Source of the DNA: Salvelinus alpinus
Taxonomy: Eukaryota > Chordata > Actinopteri > Salmoniformes > Salmonidae
Direction of reading: 5' to 3'
Assembly (NCBI RefSeq): GCF_045679555.1
Contig: NC_092096.1
Span: 31,024,124 to 31,088,123 of the forward strand
Length of the DNA stretch: 64,000 bases
The position numbers were made by a program, and so were the translations under genes. Of this stretch, positions 54,279 through 64,000 are shown piece by piece (the first letter of the stretch is position 1; every line of letters begins with the position of its first letter). The notes beneath the pieces are model-generated. The model was not told the origin of the DNA. It did not search any database and was given only the letters and a program-made list of their open reading frames with translations.

Positions 54279-54616
54279 TATACTGAACAAAAAAAACAAT
54301 ATGCAAAGTGTTGGTTTCATGAGCAGAAATGTTCCCGTTGCACAAAAAGCTTATTTATTGTAAAAAAATATGTTTACTTCCCTGTTAGTGAGCATTTCTC
54401 CTTTGCCAAGATAATGCATATCAAGAAGCATGAGTGCACCTTGTGCTGAAGACAAAGGCCAGGAGTATTGGTCTGTAACAAAGCTCTTGTGGGGAAAAAC
54501 TCATTGATTGGCTCCCAAGAAATAGGCCCTAATCTATGGATTTCACAGGCCTAATTCATTTAACTTAACTGATTTCATCCTATGAACTAACTCGAGTTTA
54601 TATTTTGTTCAGTATA
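54279..54616. mobile_element. MITE with TATACTGAAC termini
   Basis: Left end TATACTGAACAAAAA and right end TTTTGTTCAGTATA are inverted repeats. The interior contains GTTAGTGAGCATTTCTCCTT and GCACCTTGTGCTGAAGAC, shared with a very common teleost repeat. It lies between the convergent ends of the two host genes. Confidence 0.8.
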
Positions 54617-54873
54617 CAGGTATCGGTCACAATTAGTTTGACAGGAGGAACGTTCAACTACCAGTGATTCAATTCAGAATGATAAACCTGTTCATTTCCA
54701 AAACATGTTCTGATTTAAGGCACACCAAATTACAGAAAATGGTCCACTAATTCTGCTGTGAAATGATTTCAATAGATGATCAAGCGCTGATGCAAGAGTT
54801 TTAATAAATGTTGGGTGTGGCTGATCATTGATCCCTGGGGAAACCCTCTTTAACCCCTCGCCTGGGGTGGCTT

Positions 54874-57800
54874 CTAAAAGGTGAACCTCCGGCTGCTGGC
54901 GTGGCCCACTTTGTCCAGGTTGGGGTTACAGGCAAACTGGATCATGGGAGGCGGTCCACACAGGAGGATGAGAGTGTCGTCTCCAGGGGGTGGAAGGTGG
55001 TCCCTCACCATGTCTTCACTGATGAAGCCTTGGCTGTACTCCCACTCTGAGTAAAGAGACATTAAACTTTAAGTCACTCCGGACCAGACAAGATTCTTTC
55101 TTAGCCTTCTCTTAAATCTTTCTGAACCTTCTGTACAGCTTTTATTGCCACTTCAACAGGGCAAACAAACATTCGTTTCCCTATATCAGCTCATGTTCAC
55201 TGAAACATAATAGAAGTTATGGTCATCTCTTACCCTCAGGAGCCCTGTCCAGGGTGAACCATAGCTTGAATCGGGTTGGGTGATTAGCTGCGATCTCCTC
55301 CAACTCCGGTCGAAGCAAGATGTCTTTCTCAGTCTGAGGGAGAATAGGATAGAGAAGATATTAGGGACTACTAGGCCATGTTTGAACTCCTTGACATCAG
55401 ATTCAAACCAGATGAGGAAAGCGGTGTAAACTCACCTGGTTGGCGAAGAGCAGGTGACACACTGTCTGGTCCTGGGGATCCTTCATTATAGCTGTGATGA
55501 GCTGCAGCATGGGAGTGATTCCTGAGGGAACAGGATCCAATAGAACACATGTCAACCAATCACAGATGGCCATTCTGCTATGTACAGATTGAGCATGGTG
55601 GCTTTTGTTTTACCGGTCCCTCCTGCGATCATGCCCACTTGCTTGGCAGTTTTGATCACAGGCTCCGCCTTTTTTTCTGCCTTGATGGCAAAAGCCCCTG
55701 TTGAAACACCCAATAAACAAACCACTTTAGTAAAGGAGTGGCTTGCATGCACTTCTTCACCATTGACCTAGCTCAGAGCAGTGACCACTAACCACTTTAG
55801 TAAAGGAGTGGCTTGCATGCACTTCTTCACCATTGACCTAGCTCAGAGCAGTGACCACTAACCACTTTAGAAATATTTTCAGCCAGGGCCTAAATATACA
55901 TAACAGGGTATTACAAGATCTACCACACAGTGGCAGTGTTGGGCAAATGTGATGACTTACCGTTTCCTTGGTAGACCAGCAGGCCGCTGGGCCCTCTGAA
56001 ATCAATGGTGTCGCCAACCCGGAGGCTCTCCAAGTACTGACTCATCTTCCCACCTTCAGGAAACTTTGGATTAACGTTCTTGTAGTAAATCTGAAGAGCA
56101 AGAAGAACATTTGTTGGGAAAACTGGTTGAGGAGATGGAGGTTGAATTATAGTACAGAGAAAGCTTCTTCAGATGATTTGTGTACCTTGACTACCAGGTC
56201 TACGAAGCCTACGTCGTCATCACTAGACACAGGTGTGTACGGTCTGACCACCAGGACTCCATCCAGCTTGGCAGACAGGTATATGTGTTGCCCTGGGAAC
56301 GAAAACACAGTCACAGTATGGTGGCCACTTAAATGAAGAGTAGTCATGATAGTGCGAACACTACAAACAGATACATTTTTATATGATTTCAGATTCAGAC
56401 CAGGATTTCATTCAATGTTACACTATATTATAGTCTAATAGTGTTTTTATATAAATGCTGGAAAGTTGAACAGCGACATCAATTGAATGTACTCACCAAT
56501 GGGTAGCCCAAGGACACGATCCTTTTCCCGCAGGGCAAAACGGAATTTCCTTGTGTCATGACTGATGATCTATGAGAACCACACCATAGTATTTTACAGC
56601 TGCACTGACATGATATAGATCCCTCAAACTCAACTCTGGATCTCAAAGATTGTTCCACCACGTTCTCTCACTGTTTCCCTCTAAATTAGGGCTATATTTA
56701 GACCTGGGACACCAAGTGTGCAATTAATTGTCAGGTTGAACAGAAAACCAGCAGGCTTCGGACCTCATAGGGTGAGTTGAATACCCCTGATATAAACCAC
56801 ACACAGTTGACTGACTGTTAGCCTTGATCCACAGTAGCAGTCTGTACAAGAGCAATAACTTCAAACTATAATCCAGACTGGTTGCATATTGACCTCTGCA
56901 CTAAATGGAGAAACCGCAGTCTGTAGCAATGCACCAGCTGCCCAGCCCAGGTCCTAAAGGGCTTGTGACACTGACCAGCCTAATTTATGTGTTTGGTCTT
57001 TGTGCAGTTCCAGTAATGGTAAGGGGCATTTCCACAGTAACAGTGATGATTTGACTCAAACAAAACAACAATGATTACAAAGCATAGAACTCAGTGCAAA
57101 TGCAAAGTTTGGTAACAGAATGACGGTTTGTGCGATCATTGTTACTAAACATTGCATCTGCACTGTTCAAGGAAATTTGTTTTTGAGTGTTGAAATTGTT
57201 AAAAGTAGTCATTGTGCATAGTTGTATGGTTTGTTTAACTTTGCAATCATTGGTTTTTGTTTTACATAAATGTTAAGGTGAAAAATCTGAGTCGGAGCAT
57301 CGCTCTGTTTCATGGAATTGCCCTAAGTCTCCCTAGAACATGTTTGAGTCTCCCTCAAACATGTCTTATCTAGTCACAATTGTTACTCATTATTTCTTAG
57401 TCCAATTTGTTTCATTCACTATTATATTAATAATGTGAACATGGTTTCACCACAGTACAGAGTAATAATAAGCTGATCACAACACAGAATTCTTACCTCT
57501 TTATCTATCAGCTTTAATGCATATTTGATGTTGGGGTCCTCTAAGGTGATGGCAGGTTTCTTCTTTGAGAGAAAGAAGCTCAGGATGAGGTTGATAATGT
57601 TGTCAATACTGCTCCGAATGAGCTGCGGAGATGGGAAAGTAAGGTTTGCCTTTTCAGTTGAAGTTATTGTGGAAATAAGGATGTCGATCTTTACAATGTT
57701 CAACATTGTAAAGACTGTTGCCGTGATTGGGAGGGGAAAATTACAGACTGTACCAACAAGTCAACAAAAACAGGTATTTAACAGTTAATTAGGATATACC

Positions 57801-58687
57801 TCATTTTTTTACTGATATCACACTGACTGATGCATTGTATATTACACCTAACTTGACAAATAGTTTAGTCATAATGGATAGGCACAACGCATCCCTAAAA
57901 ATAGGGGAGTGGTTATGTCAGGAACACTGGGGAAACCCGAATTTCCCCGAGCTGCGCAGCGGTAAGGCACTGCATCTCAGTGCAAGAGGCCTCACTACAG
58001 TCCCTGGTTCGATTCCAGGCTGTATCACATCTGGTGGTGATTGGGAGTCCCATAGGGCGGCGCAGCGTCCCAATTGGCACAGCGTCGTCCGGGTTTGGCC
58101 GTCATTGTAAATAAGAATGTGTTCTTAACTGACATGCCTAGTTAAATAAACAATCACCCCAACATTGGACCAAACTGCTGCGCTCACCACTGTTCGATAG
58201 CTAGTAGCTAGCTAACTTAATAACGACATGGTAGAGCCACAGGGCGTGCACTCCTTTGACAAGTGTGCAGAGATCTCCATGCTGGCTATTTTGATCAGAA
58301 ATTAACCCGACTGTCAATCACGTAAACTAGGTAACGTTAAGTCACTCCCTAGCGCCATGCAACTTGCTATCTAAACGCCCAAACATCTCAATAAGAGGCA
58401 AAGCTTTGGTTATCAAGTTAGCTAGTTATGATGACAGTTTACTATATACCATATGACTTACTTGCTACGGTGGATTACAAACCTGATGGTTCACGACGAA
58501 GATCTGTTACTAGCTACACTGTAGTCTACAGTACTAGTTAGCCAACCATAGCTAGCTTGCCTGCCGTTTGCTATAGATTCCTTGGCACTGTCAAATCGCA
58601 CAACTGTAGCTCAGCCTAAGCCAATGTAAAAAATATCATATTTAGCTAGCTGGCAATTATACTTACCCCAATGATGTAAGACAGCAT
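54874..58687 (-). CDS. cyb5r3: NADH-cytochrome b5 reductase, CYB5R3-like, 9 exons
   Basis: Exons in gene order: 58687-58667, 57622-57497, 56569-56497, 56292-56186, 56090-55961, 55697-55614, 55521-55436, 55333-55234, 55046-54874. All are GT-AG with consistent phases; 299 residues, against 301 for human CYB5R3. The enzyme passes electrons from NADH through FAD to cytochrome b5 at ER and mitochondrial membranes (desaturation, methaemoglobin reduction). Visible: a hydrophobic N-terminal anchor (about 6-25), the FAD-binding RPYTPVSS (90-97), GGTGITPM (178-185), and NADH-binding CGPPPM with Cys272. Exons 4-9 read closer to CYB5R3 than to CYB5R2 ([35 protein letters not shown]). The N-terminus MLSYIIG lacks the myristoylation glycine of human CYB5R3. 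Transcribed toward ppfibp1. Confidence 0.93.
55721..55870. repeat. perfect 70-bp tandem duplication in a cyb5r3 intron
   Basis: 55721-55790 and 55791-55860 are identical, followed by the first 10 bases of a third unit (ACCACTTTAG). It lies between the exons at 55614-55697 and 55961-56090. Confidence 0.95.
57945..58152 (+). mobile_element. tRNA-derived SINE in cyb5r3 intron 1
   Basis: Head GAGCTGCGCAGCGG, box B GGTTCGATTCC, a body with GGCGGCGCAGCG and AATTGGCACAGCG, and the tail TTGTAAATAAGAATGTGTTC. Small internal deletions are present. Antisense to the host gene. Confidence 0.85.
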
Positions 58688-58800
58688 CTTATTTTTGACA
58701 CCTTACAAGGCAACAGCGAAAAGTCTGTTCTCCGAAGAAAAACCGTCGCGCTGTCAAAGTACTGACTCGGGGGCTTTCAAGGCAACTGGGAACTCGGAAA
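58688..58800 (-). promoter_or_regulatory. cyb5r3: 5' untranslated region and promoter region of cyb5r3
   Basis: Directly upstream of the start codon the sequence is richer in CpG than its surroundings (CCGTCGCGCTGTC, CGAAGAAAAACCG). No TATA box at a normal distance. The start site is not resolved. Confidence 0.4.
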
Positions 58801-59099
58801 CAATACAAGATCAAATTATGACGTAGGTGATCTTCAGGTCGGAATGTTGGAGTTCTAGAAAGAGGCCCGAATTCACGAGTTGGAATTCCGAGTTGGATGA
58901 CCGTTCAAAACGATCTTTCGCATTTTCTCTCGCAAATTCACAGCTGTCTTGAACGCACTGAAGTCTTAAATCAGATATTTTTGAGTTCACAGTTGTTTTG
59001 AACGCGTCATAAGTAATTAGCGCTCAACCTCTGCAGTTGTAAACACGCTTTTCAAAATAAGAGTCCATGCACGACCCATGACTTTTCATGAAAACTGCT

Positions 59100-60160
59100 T
59101 TGAACATGCCTGTCTGGCTACAATGAATGAAGTCGCGTTTGATGCTGAATAGCCATTGTAAAGGGCAATTCCGCCACTTTTCAACATTTTATTAATTATC
59201 TCCAGCACCAAACTAGACCTACAAATGTGAAAACAAAGGTCATAAGAAATGCTTCTCAGTGACATCACAGTGTAGGATTTAAAGTTTAAAAAACGGTGAT
59301 CTTTCAAACCCTGCAACGAGTTTCTAGTCAGAAAGGGTATTTTCTTGCCTCCCACGTCACCGCGAATCCCATAGTGTTTGAAATCACTGTTTTAAAAATG
59401 TTTTAACTGTTGATGATGTCGTCGGGTAGAACCTTTAACTTATTTGTTCTACAGAACATAAAAATGAACTGGAACAAAATCTCGTTGTTGTCTGGTAAAT
59501 ATTGTATATCTAATAAGGTGAAAGAAGTATCATACAAATTCATTCATAGAATCTACCCCGTAAAGACCTTTATTATACACAGATTTAAAATAGCTATTGA
59601 TAACAAATGTGATTTTGTGATTGTGACCCAGAAACTCTTGACCATTTATTTTGGGACTGTTTTTATGTCAGATGATTTTGGAGTGAGTTATAAGATTTTA
59701 TTTGAAAAGAAACGACTATTAATGTTAATCTGAGAGACTCTGATATTATGTTTTATTTTGATCCAAATTATATGGACCCTGATTTAACTTTCATTGTTAA
59801 TTTGTTTATCTGTCATGGAAGAATATTTATCCATAAAATTAAGTGGGCAGAGAACAAACCCCTCTTCACATTATTTAAGATACCATTTAAATATACTTTT
59901 TTTACATGATCAGTAAATGTAAAAACAAAAAAGCAATACGCACCATAAAGGTTTTTGACAAATTGAAAATGTATCTCGATATGTAATATCTGTCTGTCTG
60001 TTAGGTTTATGTACTCTTGTTTGTATATTTCTGTTTTTGTATTTGTTGTGTTCATTAGAAGAATATTTTTTTTAACCGTTTTCACATATTTAGACACTGG
60101 TATTGTGCTGGAGATAATCGAAAATTAGGTTGAAAAGTGGTGAAATTGCCATTTAAGCTA
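59100..60160 (+). pseudogene. L1-type LINE ORF2 C-terminal fragment between inverted repeats
   Basis: 59410-60080 encodes a broken L1 ORF2 C-terminus (VKEVSYKFIHRIYPVKTFI, a Cys-rich DPETLDHLFWDCF-like stretch split by frameshift). It is bounded by inverted copies of another repeat at about 59163-59245 and 60085-60158 (CCACTTTTCAAC and GTTGAAAAGTGG; ATTATCTCCAGCAC and GTGCTGGAGATAAT). Confidence 0.65.
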
Positions 60161-60595
60161 TGTTGATTAATTTGATGGAAATGTCCAATGATTCTATCCT
60201 ACAGATGTGTATGGAGCCAATTGACATATTAGACAAATCCAGTAGATGGCAGCAAAGATTCGTGTAAATCAGGGCCTTTAAAAGTCAATGGATGGCCTGG
60301 GCTGATACAGAGTGCACTGCATGCATTTAGGAAAACTATGTAAGCAAATGATGATAAATAGTACACTAGTAAAAGTTTTAATTTAATTGTTTGAATGAAA
60401 TAGTACGTGTTACCTGATACTTTGATGGACAAGCCACCATTCTAACAGAGGGACCTCACCTCAGCAGTAAACAACATTCATACTTCACTCCAAATGCCCA
60501 AGTCTTTGTAGTGAGGAATATCATGCAGAATCAGTGTAAAAATGGTCTTGTGTCTCCATCTTGTAGAGAGAGCTGTGACATGCAAGGTCTTTGCA

Positions 60596-60935
60596 ATGTT
60601 GGGTAGGTTACTTTCTAAATGTAATCCATTACAGTTACTAGTTACCTGTCCACAATTGTAATTAGTAACATAACTTTTGGATTACTCAAACACAGTAATG
60701 TTATCTGATTACTTTCAGTTACTTCTGGATTATTTTACCTTAAGAGGCATTAGAAGAAAAAAAATGCATGTGTCATCATCGTGGTCGTTGACTTTTGGTC
60801 AGACTCGCTCAGGTGGAACAAACTTAAATGTGCGCCTTTTTTCAATGTTGAATTGAATGCCATTGAGAAAACAGAAAGGTTTCATAATGTTTTTTTCTCT
60901 CTAGTAAACATCCTTTCTGAATTGTCACATGCGCC
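60596..60935 (+). repeat. MITE-like repeat fragment
   Basis: GTTGGGTAGGTTACTTTCTAAATG and ATCCATTACAGTTACTAGTT are the start of a common fish repeat. The right end is missing, replaced by the LINE 3' tail beginning near 60940. Confidence 0.5.
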
Positions 60936-60939
60936 GAAT

Positions 60940-61803
60940 ACAAGTGTAGACTTTACCGTGAAATGCTTACTTACAAGCCCTTAACCAACAGTGCAGTTCA
61001 AGAAGAAGAAAATATTTACCTAGTAGACTAAAATAAACAGTAATAATAAAAAGTAACACAATAAGAATAACAATAACAAGGCTATATACAGGGGGCACCG
61101 GTATATCAATGTGCAGGGGTACAGGCTAGTTGAGGTAATCTGTACATGTAGGTGGGGGCGAAGTGACTATGCATAGGTAATAAACAAACAGCGAGTATAT
61201 AGTATTATGAATTGTTCAGCTGTGTAATGGCTTGGGGGTAGAAGCTGTTGAGGAGCCTTTTGGTCCTAGACTTGGCGCTCCGGTACCGCTTGCCATGCGG
61301 TAGCAGAGAAAACAGTCTATAACATGTGTGACTGGAGTCTCTGACAATTTTATGGGCTTTCCTCTGACACCGCCTATTATATAGGTCCTGGATGGCAGGA
61401 AGCTTGGCCCCAGTGATGTACTGGGCCGTTCGCACTTCAGACCTTGAGCTTAGTGATGAACTCACATAGGTATTCCTCTTGTCCAGGTGGGATAGGGCGG
61501 TGTGCAGTCCAACAAAGACTGTGTAGTCCGTGGGTCTGTTGGGGTGGTATGCAAATTGTACTGCGTCAAGGGTGTAGGGTATGGTGGAGGGGATATGGTC
61601 CTTGACTAGCCTTTCAAAGCACTTCATGATGACAGAAGTGAGTGCTACGGGGCGATAGTCATTTAGTTCAGTTATCTTAGCTTGCTTGGGTACAGGAACG
61701 ATGGGGATCATCTTGAAACAAGTGGGGATGACAGACTGTGATAGGGAGAGTATGAAAATGTACATAAACACTAGAGCCAGCTGGTCTGCGCACGCTCTGA
61801 ACT
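60940..61803 (-). pseudogene. non-LTR LINE with internal deletion
   Basis: One open minus-strand frame of 188 residues (61771-61205) joins the reverse transcriptase start ([44 protein letters not shown]) to the extreme C-terminus ([30 protein letters not shown]). The catalytic palm, including the YADD region, is deleted and yet the frame is kept. The 3' untranslated tail runs to about 60940 (ACCGTGAAATGCTTACTTAC on the plus strand). Related to the fragment at 29390-29600. Confidence 0.75.
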
Positions 61804-61849
61804 AGGCTATATGATATGAGCCTTCGCTAGAATGGCAATGGTTGTTAAG

Positions 61850-63345
61850 AATTGTTCTTGAACCTTCAACATAGAAATGCTACCAAAAATTATTTACAGA
61901 AACTCGTTATAAATGATGGAGTCATCCATGATTCACCAAATTATATTTTGAAAGAGGAAGCAAAATATTTTAAGCGTATGTTGTCTTTTCAGTCTCCTCC
62001 ATTTCCACTGAATGATGCTAACTGTAAGGATTTCTTTCCTAATAACAATAATGTCAAATTATCAAATTTACAGAAAGACCATTGTGAAGGCCAACTTACA
62101 GAATATTAACTTTTTGAGGGAGTTAAATCTTTTCATTCTGGAAAACCACCAGGGCTTGATGGTATACCAGTAGAGGTATATCAGACCTTTTTTTTATGTA
62201 CTCAAAGATCCATAATTAGCACGTTTAAATTACTCCTATACAAATGGTAGACTTTCACATACTCAACAAGAAGGTCTGATTTCCTTATTACTAAAACAAG
62301 ACCGAGGTGGTAAGTATAAAGATCCAGTCCATTTAAAAAACTGGAGGCCTCTTACACTTCAATGTTGTTGTAACGGCTGTCTAGGGTCGGACCAAAATGC
62401 AGCGGTGAATGTGGACATAATGATATTTATTAAAGTAAAGATGAAACACAAAAACACTTTAACAAACTACAAAACAAATAAACGATGTAGACAGACCTGG
62501 ACTTGAGAACTTACAATATACGAAGAACGCACGAACAGGAACAGACTACATACACGAACGACAAACGAAACAGTCCCGTGTGGTAGACATACAGACACGG
62601 AAGACAACCACCCACAAACAAACAGTGTGAACAGCCTACCTTAATATGGTTCTCAATCAGAGGAAACGTAAAACACCTGCCCCCTAATTGAGAACCATAT
62701 CAGGCAACACATTGCACCCAACATAGAAACACAAAACATAGAATGCCCACCCCAACTCACGCCCTGACCAACTAAACACATACAAAAACAAGAGAAAACA
62801 GGTCAGGAACGTGACAGTTGTGATGCAAAAATCCTGGCGAAATGCATAGCAATATCTGAAGAAAAAAAAAATGTTTTACCAGATATTGTTCATCCTGATC
62901 AGACAGGGTTTTTACATGGACGATATATTGGAGATAATATACGACAATTACTTGAAACAATTGAACATTATGAAACATCAAGATACCAGTCCTGGTCTCC
63001 ATAGCAGATTTTTAAAAGGCATTTGATAAAGTATGACTAAAATGTATATATAAATGCCTGGATTACTTTAATTTAATTACTTTAATCTCTTATACAATGG
63101 GTTAAAGTTATGTACAGCAACCCCAGATGTAAAATAGAAAATAATGGTTACTTCTCAGAAAGTACTGAGCTTTTAAGAGGAGTAAAACAAGGCTGTCCGT
63201 TGTCTCCATATCTATTTATTATGGCCATTGAAATGCTAGCTATTCAAATTAGATCCAACAAGACCATCAAGGGGTTAGAAATCCAGGGGATAAAAACAAA
63301 TGTGTCAATGTATGCCGATGATGTCGTGGTAATTTCCTGTATTAC
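61850..63345 (+). pseudogene. L1-type LINE reverse transcriptase fragment
   Basis: Minor open pieces of an L1 ORF2 read in the plus sense: KPPGLDGIPVEVYQ, a LITKTRPR block, RPLTLQCCDAKILAKCIAI (interrupted by the solo LTR), HPDQTGFLHGRYIGDN, VKQGCPLSPYLFIMAIEMLA and the catalytic MYADDVVV near 63310. Many frameshifts and stops. Endonuclease and C-terminus absent. The C-terminal L1 fragment at 59410-60080 is probably a different copy. Confidence 0.8.
62369..62816 (-). mobile_element. solo LTR related to element 3
   Basis: 448 bases with TG...CA ends, flanked by the 5-base duplication GTTGT (62364-62368 and 62817-62821), inserted inside the L1 reading frame. On the minus strand it begins TGTCACGTTCC, contains GTGGGTGGTT at the position of the inferred RNA start, an AATAAA, and ends GCCGTTACA. 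No internal region is present, so it arose by LTR-LTR recombination. Confidence 0.85.
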
Positions 63346-64000
63346 ACAATAATGAGAGAGAGCAAACCACACACAAGTCAGAGTTATATTATAAAGTCCA
63401 TCTTTAATCATATATGAGCTTCACCATAGCCCTTTTTGACTCTCAGATCAATTCAGTGTCTATAAATGAATTCTCTGAGAGTGTCCACGAAACAATTCTT
63501 AGTATCATTTATAGCCAAGATACACCCCTCTCAACTTACGAAGAACCTTTTACTTGAAAGAGGAGTATCCCATAGCTAGATAGCATTAGCTATAAATTAT
63601 CGTTCAGTTTGGTCTCCTAAGACGAGGTTTCAATCTCGTGCTTGGTACCAAAACATTACCTCATCCAATGGCATATATCAATTGGCAATTCTAGATACTC
63701 CCATCTCAAATACACCCCCTCCTGGACAAGCTCGGAAAGGGGAGTGATTCTCTAGGTCATATACCATGAAAGATAAGTTGAACACATCAGAGGGGTAATA
63801 TAATGGTTCCAGACACTGCCATTCTCCTCCCCTCTCTGGGCCCCAAGTGACTTTTCCCTAGAGAGAAAGGCCAATGCAACTGCCCACAGTATAGTCCAAA
63901 GGGAACCATTCTAATGACAAGTATCTCACAAGCATATGATGAAAATAACATCTTATCTATCTATGTTACCTAACTAATTCTGATTCAGCCACGACAATGA
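63346..64000. repeat. unidentified sequence, probably a repeat end
   Basis: Begins abruptly at the break of the L1 fragment (after VISCITQ). The composition changes, with pyrimidine-rich blocks (CACCCCCTCCTGGACAAGC, CATTCTCCTCCCCTC). On the minus strand ATTAAAGATGG near the start could be a poly(A) signal of an LTR. No coding region. The right boundary is outside the window. Confidence 0.35.

Noticed and set aside
55721-55870. CRISPR-like repeat
   Set aside because: Two directly abutting 70-base units with no spacers in a vertebrate intron; a simple tandem duplication.

Overview
This window is teleost genomic DNA, almost certainly from a salmonid. The evidence is two intron-rich vertebrate genes lying in a dense mix of Tc1-like transposons, tRNA-headed SINEs, CR1/L2-type and L1-type LINEs, Ty3/gypsy elements and MITEs of kinds typical of salmonid genomes. 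Roughly half of the sequence is recognisably transposon-derived. I see no CRISPR array, rRNA gene or credible free-standing tRNA gene.

Layout. 1-4402: Ty3/gypsy element on the minus strand, with a complete LTR, gag and an uninterrupted pol frame that runs off the left edge. 5154-12643: degenerate L2-like LINE (minus) split by a second, inactivated gypsy element with a chromodomain (plus, 5717-10751, two LTRs, 5-bp target duplication). 12644-13185: short third LTR element. 14898-20833: nearly full-length CR1/L2-type LINE carrying a 2A ribosome-skipping motif and split by a 1.6-kb Tc1 transposon. 20834-23280: SINEs and a large inverted repeat. 23281-23472: probable NRF1/CCAAT promoter and non-coding first exon of the liprin gene. 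23473-52492: liprin-beta-1 (ppfibp1), plus strand, 24 coding exons, 889 residues, with transposon-filled introns. 54874-58687: NADH-cytochrome b5 reductase (cyb5r3-like), minus strand, 9 exons, 299 residues, arranged tail-to-tail with ppfibp1. 59100-64000: L1 and other LINE debris, a solo LTR and an unidentified repeat at the right edge.

The two host genes are not functionally linked in any obvious way. Liprin-beta-1 is a coiled-coil plus triple-SAM scaffold; cyb5r3 is a membrane-anchored FAD/NADH electron-transfer enzyme. Their adjacency parallels the mammalian PPFIBP2-CYB5R2 pair. The most striking observation is that three different LTR elements in the window each carry, just after the 5' LTR, a 9-10 base sequence complementary to a site inside their own LTR, about 31 bases downstream of a TATA-like box in the two gypsy copies. 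That is the layout expected for tRNA-independent self-priming (Tf1/sushi group).
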